From contig CAVYZK010000007.1 in the NCBI GenBank assembly GCA_963772935.1, positions 62,001 through 126,000 on the forward strand: a stretch of 64,000 nt of DNA. The letters are read 5' to 3'. Under the pieces are notes generated by a model. The model was given only the letters and a program-made list of their open reading frames with translations. It did no database searches and was not told where the DNA came from. The position numbers and the translations under genes are program-made. This document shows, in pieces, positions 1-8,692 of this stretch; within the stretch, counting starts at the first letter, position 1, and every line of letters begins with the position of its first letter. This DNA is from JANNNF01 sp963772935. Its GTDB lineage: Bacteria > Pseudomonadota > Alphaproteobacteria > Rhodobacterales > Rhodobacteraceae.

Positions 1-272
1 ACGGCGTACGCGCCAATGCGGTGGCCCCCGGCACAGTGCGCACCCAGGCGTGGGAGGCCCGAGCGGCGCAAAACCCCGATGTATTCCGCGAAGCCGCAGC
101 GCATTACCCGTTGGGCCGCATCGTGGCCCCAGAGGATGTGGCCGAAGCGGTGGGGTTTCTGGCCTCTCCGCTTGCCTCTGCGATTACCGGCATTTGCGTG
201 CCAGTGGATTGCGGCCTGACCGCTGGCACGCCGGCACTGGCGCGCACCTTTACCCAATCCGCCGACTGGTAG
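1..272 (+). CDS. SDR family oxidoreductase, C-terminal end (5' truncated)
   Basis: The reading frame enters from the window edge and ends at TAG 270-272. It carries GVRANAVAPGTVRT, the typical segment just after the catalytic YxxxK of classical short-chain dehydrogenases, then the PEDVAEAVGFLAS and ITG-PVDCG tail motifs. The cofactor-binding N-terminus and the active-site tyrosine lie outside the window, so substrate and coenzyme cannot be inferred. It ends 25 bases before the hexosaminidase gene on the same strand and is probably in the same operon, which would make a sugar or sugar-derivative substrate plausible (inference). Confidence 0.85.
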   Translation, partial: GVRANAVAPGTVRTQAWEARAAQNPDVFREAAAHYPLGRIVAPEDVAEAVGFLASPLASAITGICVPVDCGLTAGTPALARTFTQSADW

Positions 273-297
273 CCCCCTTTCCTTCAGGAACCATACG

Positions 298-2199
298 ATG
301 TTTTTGCTTGAAAACGCTTGGGAAGCCCTTCCCCATCCGGCTGGCACTTGGGTGCTGACGCTGACCAACCTTTCCGATGTGGCGCTGATGGATTTCACCC
401 TGTCGCTGACCTCGATCACACGGGTGATGCCGGTGCATGAGGTTGAGAATGGCCGCTTGCTGATCCGTAATGCCAATTTTCACCAATTCGCGCCGCCCGA
501 AGGCTTGCGGCTGGAGCCGGGGGCGGCTTGGGTCATGCGGATCGAGGGCTTAAGCCGATCACCGTTCCACCGCAATGATGCAGCCAAGACGGCGTGGGTG
601 ACGGGGGCGGATGGGGTGCATATCGCCTGCATCGTCGGCGATCTGACGCAATCGTCGGGGGTGCCTGCCCTGCCGCCACCGCGCCTGCCAGAGGGGCGCT
701 TGACGCAGCCCTTCGCGCTGGTGCCATGGCCGAATGCTATTGAGGCTGAGGCAGGGGTGGCTCCGGTGATTTTGCGGGTCGCGGAGGGCAGCAGTCTGGC
801 CGATAAGCGGCTGGCGTTGTCGGTCGATGCGCTGCACGCGCGGCTGTATCCGGCGGCGCGGCGGGTGATCCAGCTGTCAGACTGCCCCGGCGCGCGGGCG
901 GTAATGTTTGCGCAGGATGATGCGATTGCGCCGGAAGGCTTTCGGTTGAATTTCGGCCCGATAATCACTGTGATCGCCAGTGCCGAGGCGGGGCGACGCT
1001 ATGGGCTGATTGCACTTGCGCAGATGATGCACGGCGCGTTCAGCGATCCGAAATTTCTGTTTCCGGCGCAGGGCTGGATTGCGGATGCGCCGCGCTATGG
1101 CTGGCGCGGTTGCCATCTGGATTGCTCGCGGCATTTCTGGCGCTTTGATCAGGTCAAGCGCGTGGTCGATATCATGGCTTGGCACCGTTTTAACATGTTC
1201 CACTGGCATCTGACCGATGATGAAGGCTGGCGGGCCGAGATCAAGGCCTACCCGCAATTGACCACAGTGGGTGCGACACGCGCGGCTGATCTGGGTGCGA
1301 TGTTGCCGCAACTGGGCGATGGCGCAGAGGTGGTGCAGGGCTATTACAGCCAAGATCAGATGCGGGCTTTGGTAACCCATGCGGATGGGCTTGGTTTGCA
1401 GGTGATGCCGGAAATTGAAACCCCCGGACATGCGGCCTGTGTGGTGGCGGCGCTGCCGGAACTGGTGGACCCGGACGAGCCTGCCGAAAGCTATCATCCG
1501 GTGCAGGGCTATCCGAACAACAGCTTCAACCCGGCGATGCCGCTGACCTTTGTGGTGCTGGAAACGATCATTGACGAGCTGAGCCAGATCTTTCCGGCGC
1601 GATATTTCCACATTGGTGGCGACGAGGTGGCGCGCAATACCTGGCTGGACAGCCCGCGCGCGCGGGTGTTGATGCAGCGCGAAGGTCTGGCGGGCACGTT
1701 CGAAATGCAGAGCTGGTTCCTGAAGCATATCAAGGGCATGCTGACGGCGCGCGGTAAGATTCTGGTCGGCTGGAACGAGGTTGCGCATGGCGGGGGTGTA
1801 TCGCCTGAGGATACTTTGCTGATGGCATGGGAAAACCCCACGGTCGGTATTGAGCTGGCGCGGCAAGGCTATGATGTGGTGATGACTCCCGGTCAGGCCT
1901 ATTATCTGGATATGGTGCAGGGGCCGGATTGGCTGGAAAACGGCGCGGGTTGGGCGGGGCCAGTGACGCCCGAGCAAAGCTATAAATATGAGGCGGCGGG
2001 GGATTTCCCGGTGGACCTTGCGCATCATCTGAAAGGCGTGCAGTCCTGCATCTGGTGCGAGCATTTTACCACCGACGCGTGGTTCAACGATCTGGTGTTC
2101 CCGCGTCTGCTGGCGGTGGCCGAGGCGGCCTGGACCCACAGCGCGCAAAAAGACTGGCTGCGTTTTGCTGCGCAAGCCCGCCTGCATCCGGTGTTGTGA
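298..2199 (+). CDS. Beta-N-acetylhexosaminidase, glycoside hydrolase family 20
   Basis: 633 aa. Removes terminal N-acetyl-hexosamine residues from chito-oligosaccharides, glycans or muropeptide fragments by substrate-assisted catalysis. The N-terminal ~100 residues look like a beta-sandwich accessory domain. A GH20b-type domain starts near the PWPN motif, and the TIM barrel follows with HWHLTDDEGWR at about 302-312 and the catalytic pair in HIGGDEV (D442-E443). The barrel-closing GVQSCIWCEHF motif lies near the C-terminus. No clear signal peptide is seen, which suggests action on imported sugars in the cytoplasm. The start is ATG 298 with an AGGAA about 10 bases upstream. The stop abuts the next gene's ATG (2200), so the two are probably co-translated. 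The linked M81, MFS, cutC and nagB genes support amino-sugar catabolism. Confidence 0.95.
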   Translation: MFLLENAWEALPHPAGTWVLTLTNLSDVALMDFTLSLTSITRVMPVHEVENGRLLIRNANFHQFAPPEGLRLEPGAAWVMRIEGLSRSPFHRNDAAKTAWVTGADGVHIACIVGDLTQSSGVPALPPPRLPEGRLTQPFALVPWPNAIEAEAGVAPVILRVAEGSSLADKRLALSVDALHARLYPAARRVIQLSDCPGARAVMFAQDDAIAPEGFRLNFGPIITVIASAEAGRRYGLIALAQMMHGAFSDPKFLFPAQGWIADAPRYGWRGCHLDCSRHFWRFDQVKRVVDIMAWHRFNMFHWHLTDDEGWRAEIKAYPQLTTVGATRAADLGAMLPQLGDGAEVVQGYYSQDQMRALVTHADGLGLQVMPEIETPGHAACVVAALPELVDPDEPAESYHPVQGYPNNSFNPAMPLTFVVLETIIDELSQIFPARYFHIGGDEVARNTWLDSPRARVLMQREGLAGTFEMQSWFLKHIKGMLTARGKILVGWNEVAHGGGVSPEDTLLMAWENPTVGIELARQGYDVVMTPGQAYYLDMVQGPDWLENGAGWAGPVTPEQSYKYEAAGDFPVDLAHHLKGVQSCIWCEHFTTDAWFNDLVFPRLLAVAEAAWTHSAQKDWLRFAAQARLHPVL

Positions 2200-3645
2200 A
2201 TGGGCTTTCGCATCGCTGTCGGTGGCATCCATACCGAATGTTCAACCTATTCGCCCGTGCTGATGCAGGCGGAAGATTTTCGTGTGTTGCGCGGCGAGGC
2301 TTTGACTGCGCATGAGTATTTCGGCTTTCTGCGCCGCTATGCGGTGCAGATTGCACCCTTGTTGCACGCCCGCGCAGTGCCGGGTGGCCCGGTGGCGCGC
2401 GCCACCTATGACGCGTTCAAGGCCGAATTTCTGGCGTTGTTGGCCGCAGCCCTGCCGGTCGATGCGGTTTATCTGGCGATGCACGGTGCGATGAAGGTCG
2501 AAGGGCTGTGGGATGCCGAGGGCGATTGGATTGCGGCGGTGCGCGCCTTGGTCGGGCCGGATATGCTGATCGCCACCAGCTATGATCTGCATGGCAATCT
2601 GTCGCAAAAGATCGTTGATCAGATTGACGTTTTCGCGGCTTATCGCACAGCGCCGCATATCGACACGCCGGAGACCATGAATGCGGCTTTTGCGATGCTG
2701 CTGCGGGCGCTGCAAACGGGGGTGCGGCCCGGCGTGGTGCGGGTGGCGGTGCCGCTTTTGCTGCCTGGTGAGCGGTCTTCGACCGAAGACAGCCCGGCGC
2801 GGGAGTTATATGCGGCCCTGCCCACACTGGAATCGGCGGATGTGTGGCGCACCGATCTGATGATCGGTTATGTCTGGGCAGACGAACCCCGCGCCACGGC
2901 TTGCGCGGTGGTGACGGGCACCGATATGGCGGCGACGCAAGCGGCAGCGGTGCAGATTGCCGCCGATTTCTGGGCCGCGCGCGATCAGTTTCGCTTTGGT
3001 CCTGTCACGGGGCCGCTGGCTGATATGCTGGATCTCGCAGCCAAAAGTACAACCGCCCCGGTCATTCTAGCCGACAGTGGCGACAACCCAACCGGGGGCG
3101 GTGTGGGCGACCGTGCCGATGTGCTGGCGGCCTTGATCGCGGCGGATTGGCAGAATGCGCTGGTCGCAGGCATCACCGACCGCCCAGCGGTCGAGGCGTG
3201 TTTCGCCGCAGGCACGGGCGCGGTGCTGCCGCTTCGCATCGGGGCCAGCCTTGATCCGGCGGGGGTATTTGTCGATGTGCGGGCCAAGGTATTGCGACTG
3301 GATGCAGGCGCTGCTTTGGCCGAGCGTCAGGCGGTGGTGGCGATTGGCGGCATCACGCTGGTTCTGGCGGCGCGGCGCAGACCCTATCATGATCTGGCCG
3401 ATTTTGTCCGGCTGGGGTTGGACCCGACACAGGTGGCATTATTGGTGGTGAAATCGGGGTATCTTTCGCCAGATCTTGCGCCGCTGGCCAATCCGAACCT
3501 GATGGCGCTGAGCGATGGCGTGGTCAATCAAGACATCGCGTCGCTACAAAACCTGCACCGCGCACGCGGCACCCTGCCGTTCGACGCAAACCCGAGCTAT
3601 AAGCCCCGCCCCGAACCCTCCGCGCGGTTCAAGGCCAGATCATGA
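2200..3645 (+). CDS. M81 family metallopeptidase (MlrC-like)
   Basis: 481 aa, full length for the family. MlrC of microcystin-degrading Sphingomonas is the founding member and hydrolyses linear peptides, but most homologues sit in sugar or opine-like catabolic operons and have unknown substrates. The start GFRIAVGGIHTECSTYSP is the family signature. Putative zinc ligands are D129 and H131 in DLHGN and H153 in TAPHIDT. The C-terminal MlrC domain holds DSGDNPTGGGVGD. The gene begins directly at the stop of the hexosaminidase and overlaps the MFS gene by ATGA. Context suggests it hydrolyses an amide or peptide attached to an amino sugar (inference). Microcystin degradation is not implied. Confidence 0.9.
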   Translation: MGFRIAVGGIHTECSTYSPVLMQAEDFRVLRGEALTAHEYFGFLRRYAVQIAPLLHARAVPGGPVARATYDAFKAEFLALLAAALPVDAVYLAMHGAMKVEGLWDAEGDWIAAVRALVGPDMLIATSYDLHGNLSQKIVDQIDVFAAYRTAPHIDTPETMNAAFAMLLRALQTGVRPGVVRVAVPLLLPGERSSTEDSPARELYAALPTLESADVWRTDLMIGYVWADEPRATACAVVTGTDMAATQAAAVQIAADFWAARDQFRFGPVTGPLADMLDLAAKSTTAPVILADSGDNPTGGGVGDRADVLAALIAADWQNALVAGITDRPAVEACFAAGTGAVLPLRIGASLDPAGVFVDVRAKVLRLDAGAALAERQAVVAIGGITLVLAARRRPYHDLADFVRLGLDPTQVALLVVKSGYLSPDLAPLANPNLMALSDGVVNQDIASLQNLHRARGTLPFDANPSYKPRPEPSARFKARS

Positions 3646-4901
3646 CCGGATGGCTGGCAATTCTGCGTCAGCACCGGGTGGTGCGGGCCTCGGCTGCGGC
3701 GATTTTCCTTTATGGTTTTGCCGGGGCCGCGACCTCGCCCTATCAGGCCTTGGTGGCGATCCGGGAACTGGGTCTGAGCGACCGCGCCTATGCGCTGATT
3801 GCGTTGGCGGCGGCGGTGGCGAATGTGATCTTGTCGATCAGCCTTGGCATGATATCGGACCGTTTCCAAAGCTATCGCCGCCCGCTGATCGTGGTCTCGG
3901 CGATGGGGATTGTGGGGTATGGCGCGATTTACCTCTGGCCTTCCCCAATGACCTTTGCCATTGCCACCATCGGGCCGATGGCGTTGTTTCACGCCACCAA
4001 TTCGATGCTGTTTGGCAATGTGCGCGCCAACACCGCCAGCTTTTCCCCCGCCGAAGCGAATACCGCCAACAGCATGATGCGGATGATGATTTCGCTGTCA
4101 TGGGTGCTGGTGCCCGGGGCGGTCGGGTTGATTTTGGTCGGGCAAACCAGCATGATTGCCGCCTATCTGATCGCGGCGATGCTGGCCTTGGCCTGCCTTT
4201 TGACCATTGTGTTCTGGCTGGAGCCTGACCATCGGCCCGCGTCAGAACTGGCCCCCGAGGGTGGCACCGGCACATCGACGCTGGCCCCCACCACAGGGCG
4301 CGCGGATCGCCCGGCGCAGGTGCGCGTAAACCGGATCAGCCTGTCGGGTCTTGCAGAAATTCTGCATCCCGGCCTGCTGATGCGGGTTCTGGGCGTGGCG
4401 CTGATCTCGCAGGTGCTGCATGTCAATTCGGCGGTGTTGCCGTTGATCTTGACCGGGCAAGCCGGAGGGCAGGCCGAAAATGTCGGCCTTATCATGGGAA
4501 TGGTGGCGGCGCTTGAGGTTGTCTTCATGCTGTTCTGGGCGCGCGTGACGCTGCCGCTTCCGCAGTCTTTGGCTATCACGGCGGCGTTGTATCTGGTCTA
4601 CCTGACGCTGGTCGCCCAGTCTGAGGCAGTATGGCAGCTGTATCTCGCCAGTATGATCGCGGGGTTTGCTGCGGCTGGGATCATCTCGCTGCCGATCAGC
4701 TACTTGCTGGATCTGATCCGGGGCCGACCGGGCCTGTCGGCATCGCTGATCGCGGTGAACATGTTTTTGGGCGGGGCGTTCGGGGCCGGGATGTTTGCGA
4801 TAGGCACGGCAGTTGGCGGCTATCCTGCGGCGGCCATCCTGTCGGGGATCGGCGGCGTGGTGGGGGCAGCCCTGTTGCTAAGGTTGGAGCGTCAAAGATG
4901 A
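3642..4901 (+). CDS. MFS transporter, sugar-efflux (Set)-like
   Basis: 419 aa inner-membrane protein with about 12 hydrophobic segments. After the second helix comes the MFS signature GMISDRFQSYRRP (the D-R-x5-R loop). A hydrophilic Pro/Thr/Arg-rich loop near residues 195-225 separates the two six-helix halves. The overall pattern, with an aromatic first helix and a TSPYQAL motif, resembles SetA/SotA-type sugar transporters, but substrate and direction cannot be read from sequence. It overlaps the preceding M81 gene by four bases (ATGA) and the following cutC gene in the same way, so the three proteins are probably made in fixed proportion. It is likely to move an amino-sugar-related compound (inference). 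Confidence 0.85.
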   Translation: MTGWLAILRQHRVVRASAAAIFLYGFAGAATSPYQALVAIRELGLSDRAYALIALAAAVANVILSISLGMISDRFQSYRRPLIVVSAMGIVGYGAIYLWPSPMTFAIATIGPMALFHATNSMLFGNVRANTASFSPAEANTANSMMRMMISLSWVLVPGAVGLILVGQTSMIAAYLIAAMLALACLLTIVFWLEPDHRPASELAPEGGTGTSTLAPTTGRADRPAQVRVNRISLSGLAEILHPGLLMRVLGVALISQVLHVNSAVLPLILTGQAGGQAENVGLIMGMVAALEVVFMLFWARVTLPLPQSLAITAALYLVYLTLVAQSEAVWQLYLASMIAGFAAAGIISLPISYLLDLIRGRPGLSASLIAVNMFLGGAFGAGMFAIGTAVGGYPAAAILSGIGGVVGAALLLRLERQR

Positions 4902-5656
4902 GCCGTATTGTGCTGGAAATCTGTGTCGATGATGCCGCCGGGATTGCGGCGGCGCAGGAGGGTGGTGCCGACCGGATCGAGCTTTGCGCGGCACTGACGG
5001 TGGGGGGGCTGACGCCATCGGCGGGCTTGATCGCTTTGGCAGCAGGGTGCGGATTGCCGGCGATGGCGATGATCCGACCGCGCGCGGGGGACTTTTGCTG
5101 GACGGGGTCCGAGGTCACAGCAATGCTGGCCGAGATTGTGGCAGTGCGTGCAGCGGGTCTGGCAGGTGTGGTGATTGGCGCATCGCTGCCCGATGGGCGG
5201 CTGGACGGCGCAGTGCTGGCCCAATTGGTGACGGCGGCACGGGGGTTGGATGTCACCCTGCACCGCGCGATTGATCTGACCCCCGATCCGGTGGCCGCGA
5301 TGCAGTTGGTGGCCGATCTGGGCATCCGGCGGGTGCTGTCGTCAGGCGGTGCGCAGCGTGCTGAGTCTGGGCTGGCGCGGTTGCAGGCGATGGCCGCCGC
5401 AGCGCCGCAGGTGTCAGTGATGCCCGGGGGCGGGGTGTCTGCAGCGAATACTGCGGTCTTTGCGCAGGCTTTGCCACTGGTTGAAATTCACGCCTCGGCC
5501 TCGCAGGCTTTGGCCCACCCTGCCTTGGCGGCGGTGGAGGAGTTTGGCTTTCAGCCCGCTGGCGCGCGCGGCACCGATGCCGGATTGGTGCGGGGCCTAC
5601 GCAACACGCTTGATCAGATTGCCGCCTCACGTCCTGCCGGATGGACCAGTTCATAA
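4898..5656 (+). CDS. cutC: CutC family protein
   Basis: 252 aa TIM-barrel protein (PF03932). The opening IVLEICVDDAAGIAAAQEGG, the middle GADRIELCAAL-VGGLTPS and the later HRAIDLTPDP and SSGGA motifs are family hallmarks. The name 'copper homeostasis' comes from old E. coli genetics and the biochemical role is not established. The start at ATG 4898 overlaps the MFS stop (ATGA) and avoids a long non-homologous extension that is open upstream in the same frame. Its position within a hexosaminidase/M81/NagB locus argues for a role in amino-sugar metabolism rather than copper tolerance. The 3' end overlaps the convergent nagB end by 43 bases. Confidence 0.92.
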   Translation: MSRIVLEICVDDAAGIAAAQEGGADRIELCAALTVGGLTPSAGLIALAAGCGLPAMAMIRPRAGDFCWTGSEVTAMLAEIVAVRAAGLAGVVIGASLPDGRLDGAVLAQLVTAARGLDVTLHRAIDLTPDPVAAMQLVADLGIRRVLSSGGAQRAESGLARLQAMAAAAPQVSVMPGGGVSAANTAVFAQALPLVEIHASASQALAHPALAAVEEFGFQPAGARGTDAGLVRGLRNTLDQIAASRPAGWTSS

Positions 5657-6394
5657 TAATCCCGCAACCGCAGATCGCTGGCCGCTGCGGCATCCAGCAC
5701 GACCGTGACGCGGCGGTGCAGTTGCAGGGCCGAAGCGGGGCAAGCTGCTGCCAGCGGCCCTTCGATCATCGCGGCCACCGCTGCCGCTTTGGTGGCACCG
5801 TACGCGAGCAGTACCACCTGACTCGCCCGCAAAATCGTGCCAATGCCCATGGTGATTGCCAGTTTGGGTACGTCGTCCGCATGGTCAAAAAACCGCGCAT
5901 TGGCATCGCGGGTGGATTGGGTCAATGTCTTGATACGGGTCAATGAGGTGAGGCTGGAGGTCGGCTCGTTAAAGCCGATATGGCCATTCGCCCCAAGGCC
6001 CAGCAGTTGAAAGCTGACATCACCCGCCTGCGCAATCTCGGCTTCGTAACGGTCGGCCTCGGCCTGCGGATCGGCAGCGTCGCCCCGTGGCAGATGGCAG
6101 CGGGCAGGGTCGATATCGACATGATCAAACAACTGCGCGCGCATGTAGTGCCAGTATGAACACGGGTGTGATGGCGGCAGGCCCACGTATTCATCCAGAT
6201 TGAAACTGGTGGCCTTGGCAAAGCTAACGCCTGCCTGCGCGATATGCCGTGATCAGGCGGGCATAGACCGCTTCCATCGTGCCACCTGTTGCAAGGCCAA
6301 GCACGCTGTCCGGCGTTTGGCGCAACTGATTGGCCAGCAGTTGGGCGACACGGTCGGCGGCGGCATCTGCATCAGGAAGGATCAGAACTTTCAT
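5614..6394 (-). CDS. nagB: Glucosamine-6-phosphate deaminase, interrupted by a +1 frameshift
   Basis: Converts glucosamine-6-phosphate to fructose-6-phosphate and ammonia, the final step of GlcNAc use. The gene reads from ATG 6394 (MKVLILPDAD) through the phosphate-binding LGLATGGT, then breaks near 6227-6234 where GGCAGGC has one base too many. Removing it gives RAGGVSFAKATSFNLDEYVGL and an unbroken ~259-aa protein, close to the ~266 aa of E. coli NagB. Catalytic elements are present: the Asp in NLDEYVGL and His/Glu in GANGHIGFNEP. As written the gene encodes two fragments. Because many nearby genes show the same kind of error, it is more likely a sequencing artefact than a real pseudogene. 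It lies 11 bases downstream of the Rid gene and is convergent with cutC. Confidence 0.9.
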
Positions 6395-6405
6395 CGCATT
6401 GGCCC

Positions 6406-6801
6406 TTACAAAGGTTTCCAAGCCAGCGCGTCAATCTCGACCTTGGCATCCACCATCAGCCGCGATTGCACCGTAGAGCGCGCCGGTGGATGGTCGATGA
6501 AGTGCTTTTCAAACACTGCGTTGAAGCTGGAGAAATCGCGCGGATCGTCCAGCCAGCAGGTGACCTTGATCACGTCTTCCAGCCCGCAACCCGCCAGTGC
6601 CAGCACGGTTTTGATATTGGCGATGACCTGTTCGGTCTGTGCCACGATGCCGCCCGTGACGACCTCGCCCGCCACGGTCGGCACCTGCCCCGAGACATGC
6701 ACGTAATCGCCCGCCCGCACCGCCTTGGCAAAGGGGCGCCGTGTGCCACCTGCTTGCGCATCGGCGGTGTCATAGCGGATCAGCTTTTGCGGCGAGGACA
6801 T
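6406..6801 (-). CDS. RidA/YjgF/UK114 family protein
   Basis: 131 aa. Rid proteins hydrolyse reactive enamine/imine intermediates formed by PLP enzymes and related ammonia-releasing reactions. The sequence holds YVHVSGQVP, the NIKTVLALAGC helix, VTCWLDD and the PARSTVQ segment whose Arg corresponds to the substrate-carboxylate-binding arginine of RidA. The ATG at 6801 is preferred over a TTG at 6816 because homologues start near SSPQKLIRY and a GGAG precedes it. It is the first gene of a two-gene unit with nagB (11-base gap). A deaminase-linked Rid protein that clears imine by-products of amino-sugar breakdown is a reasonable inference. It belongs to a Rid subgroup rather than being clearly RidA itself. 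Confidence 0.9.
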   Translation of the reverse strand: MSSPQKLIRYDTADAQAGGTRRPFAKAVRAGDYVHVSGQVPTVAGEVVTGGIVAQTEQVIANIKTVLALAGCGLEDVIKVTCWLDDPRDFSSFNAVFEKHFIDHPPARSTVQSRLMVDAKVEIDALAWKPL

Positions 6802-7079
6802 GAGCGGCTCCGGCAAAGGACAAATTTGATTTTAATTATATCGCGTTAGTGGCATGTCACTCAAGCGGCAACTGCACCAGGCCACCAGTCATGGGCCGTG
6901 AATTCTGTTCGATTCTGCCTGCAAAGGCGCTGCTATGGGACCGGCTTTATCAGAAAGGCTGTCCTCGCACGGGGTGCCTTGCTGATGCAGGGTCAGCAGG
7001 CATGTTGCGCCATCGAATTTGCCTCAGCCTTCGCAATCGCAGCCGTCATCATCTGGTGGACTTGAGTGAGTCTGGAACC
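6802..7079. other. Intergenic region between the rid gene and the marR gene
   Basis: This is the longest stretch without a recognised gene (278 bases). The first ~40 bases (to about 6845) are AT-rich, including TTTTAATTATATCG, and probably hold the promoter of the minus-strand rid-nagB unit. The remainder has open frames on both strands but none with a recognisable domain, a good ribosome-binding site or conserved spacing. It may contain the terminator region of the marR operon, but no strong hairpin followed by a T-run was found. Confidence 0.4.
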
Positions 7080-7529
7080 CTAGCCCTCACCCTCCAGCCG
7101 TGTGCGCATTTCGCGCAGCACCGGCAGCACCGCCCGCACGCGGTCTGCGCCAAGGGCCTGCACCACCTCGGCAATCAGCGGCGTGACAGATGCCACGGCG
7201 GCATCGCGCGCCGCCCGGCCCGACGGGCTGATCGCCACAAACTTGCGCCGGGCATCATCCCAGTCGGGGCGGATATGCACATGGCCCGCCCATTCCAGTT
7301 TCGCCAGCGTGTTGGTCATCGCCCCCCGCGTTACATGAAACGCGCGCGCCAGTTGCGCCGGGGTGCGTTCGTCGCTGATCCGCGCCAGATGGTTCAGCAC
7401 CGAAAAATGCGACAGTTGCATCCCGCGCGGCAGCACCTTGGAAATGCGGTTGCGGGCCAGTTGGTCGGCCATAAACAGCTCGCCAAACAGGGCGACCGCG
7501 ATATCCTCGGTTTTTTCCGGCGTTATCAT
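7080..7529 (-). CDS. MarR family transcriptional regulator
   Basis: 149 aa winged helix-turn-helix repressor-type protein. The order is an N-terminal dimerisation helix, LSHFSVLNHLARI, a recognition region around RTPAQLARAFHVTRGAMTNTLAKLEWAGHVHIRPD with the wing DDARRKFVAISPSG, and a C-terminal helix. This arrangement is standard for the family. The start codon overlaps the stop of the upstream nitrilase-like gene (ATGA), so it is the last gene of the comF - grxC - nit - marR minus-strand run. Its ligand is unknown. Autoregulation or control of neighbouring redox genes is possible but not shown by any operator that could be identified. Confidence 0.92.
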   Translation of the reverse strand: MITPEKTEDIAVALFGELFMADQLARNRISKVLPRGMQLSHFSVLNHLARISDERTPAQLARAFHVTRGAMTNTLAKLEWAGHVHIRPDWDDARRKFVAISPSGRAARDAAVASVTPLIAEVVQALGADRVRAVLPVLREMRTRLEGEG

Positions 7530-8359
7530 GGGCCGTCAAAGCCCCGGTCATGCGTCAACGATGGCACCCGGGCGCGGGCCTGTTCGACCAACGCCAGATC
7601 GAGGTCCACCAGCGTTACCCCCGGTTCCGTACCGCCATCGGCCAGCACCTCGCCCCATGGGGCGATGGCCAGCGAATGGCCATGGGTGCGGCGGCCCTTG
7701 CCGTGGCTTTCGGCATGGAACCCGGTCTGCGCCGGGGCCAGCACGAAGCACCCGGTTTCAATCGCCCGCGCGCGCAGCAGGGTTTCCCAATGCGCGGCCC
7801 CGGTCAGATGGTTGAACGCGGCGGGCACGGTCAGAATCTGCGCCCCGGCCTGTGCAAGCTGACGATACAGGTAAGCAAACCGCACGTCATAGCAGACCGT
7901 CATTCCGATCTGCGCAAACGGGGTCTGGGCCAGCACGGCCTGCGCGCCGGGGCGGTAGCCTGCGGATTCGCGATAAACCTCGGTTTCCGACACGTTCACG
8001 TCGAACATGTGGATCTTGTCATATTGCGCGGCGATGGACCCATCCGGGGCGATCAGGAAACTGCGGTTGGCAAAGCGGCCATCGGGGTCGTGCGTCTTCA
8101 GCCCCAAAGACCCGATCAGCAGCCAGATGCCCAAAGCCGCCGCCTCGGCCCGCAAGGCGGCCAGCGTCGGGTCATCGTCCTGATGGTGGAACACCGACCT
8201 TTGATGCGCGCGGCTGGAGGACAGGGCGTTGGTGCATTCCGGCGTCAGCACGAACCCCGCGCCCTGCGCCGCCGCCTGCCGGATCAGCGCCAGCGTTCCG
8301 GGCAGGTTTGCTGCCGGATCGTCAGTCACCGTCAGTTGGACCAGCCCGGCGCGGATCAT
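7526..8359 (-). CDS. Carbon-nitrogen hydrolase family protein (Nit1/Nit2-like)
   Basis: 277 aa, cytoplasmic, nitrilase superfamily. The catalytic triad is visible: E41 in LTPECTN, K115 in YDKIHMFDV and C156 in VCYDVRF. The YDKIHMFDV and SETEVYRESAGYRPG segments match the Nit1/Nit2/omega-amidase branch, which hydrolyses deaminated glutathione or alpha-ketoglutaramate-type amides rather than nitriles. It overlaps grxC upstream (ATGA) and marR downstream (ATGA). In many alphaproteobacteria a Nit protein lies directly beside grxC, consistent with repair of deaminated glutathione (established for Nit1; here an inference). Confidence 0.93.
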   Translation of the reverse strand: MIRAGLVQLTVTDDPAANLPGTLALIRQAAAQGAGFVLTPECTNALSSSRAHQRSVFHHQDDDPTLAALRAEAAALGIWLLIGSLGLKTHDPDGRFANRSFLIAPDGSIAAQYDKIHMFDVNVSETEVYRESAGYRPGAQAVLAQTPFAQIGMTVCYDVRFAYLYRQLAQAGAQILTVPAAFNHLTGAAHWETLLRARAIETGCFVLAPAQTGFHAESHGKGRRTHGHSLAIAPWGEVLADGGTEPGVTLVDLDLALVEQARARVPSLTHDRGFDGP

Positions 8360-8610
8360 GCCAGCAGCGGGTCAAGCCGCCCGGCATGGTCCAGCGCGTG
8401 CAGATCGTCGCTGCCACCGACATGCTGCCCGCCGATGAAGATCTGCGGCACGGTGCGCCCGCCATTCGACCGGGCCGTCATCGCGCTGCGCACAGCCGGG
8501 TCGCGGCTGACGTCGATTTCGGTGAAAGCCACGCCCTTTTTTGTCAGCAACCGCTTGGCTGCGTGGCAGTAGGGGCAGATGGGGGTGGTGTAAATCTCGA
8601 CGGGCTTCAT
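8356..8610 (-). CDS. grxC: Glutaredoxin 3
   Basis: 84 aa, the usual size of a class I dithiol glutaredoxin. It reduces protein disulfides and mixed glutathione disulfides in the cytosol. Features are the active site CPYC (C12, C15) after EIYTTPI, the cis-proline TVPQIFI loop and the glutathione-binding GGSDDL. ATG 8610 was chosen because homologues begin MKPVEIY; a longer open frame upstream has no homologous character. The 3' end overlaps the nitrilase-like gene by four bases. An 82-base gap separates it from comF upstream. Confidence 0.95.
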   Translation of the reverse strand: MKPVEIYTTPICPYCHAAKRLLTKKGVAFTEIDVSRDPAVRSAMTARSNGGRTVPQIFIGGQHVGGSDDLHALDHAGRLDPLLA

Positions 8611-8692
8611 GGCATGTTTCCTTGCGCTGACGGCGACTATACGGATTTGCAGACCCATCGCAATCGGCCCCTTGGCAATCGCAGCACGCAGG

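Noticed and set aside
877..2232. Long open frame (451 codons) antisense to the hexosaminidase gene
   Set aside because: It is a shadow of the GC-rich GH20 gene: His/Arg/Gln-rich composition, no domain and no ribosome-binding site.
5614..6394. nagB as a true pseudogene
   Set aside because: Only one base is extra; all catalytic motifs and the full length are kept, with no other decay.
6802..7079. Transposase or gene remnant in the largest intergenic gap
   Set aside because: Short open frames exist on both strands, but none could be matched to a family and no terminal repeats were seen.
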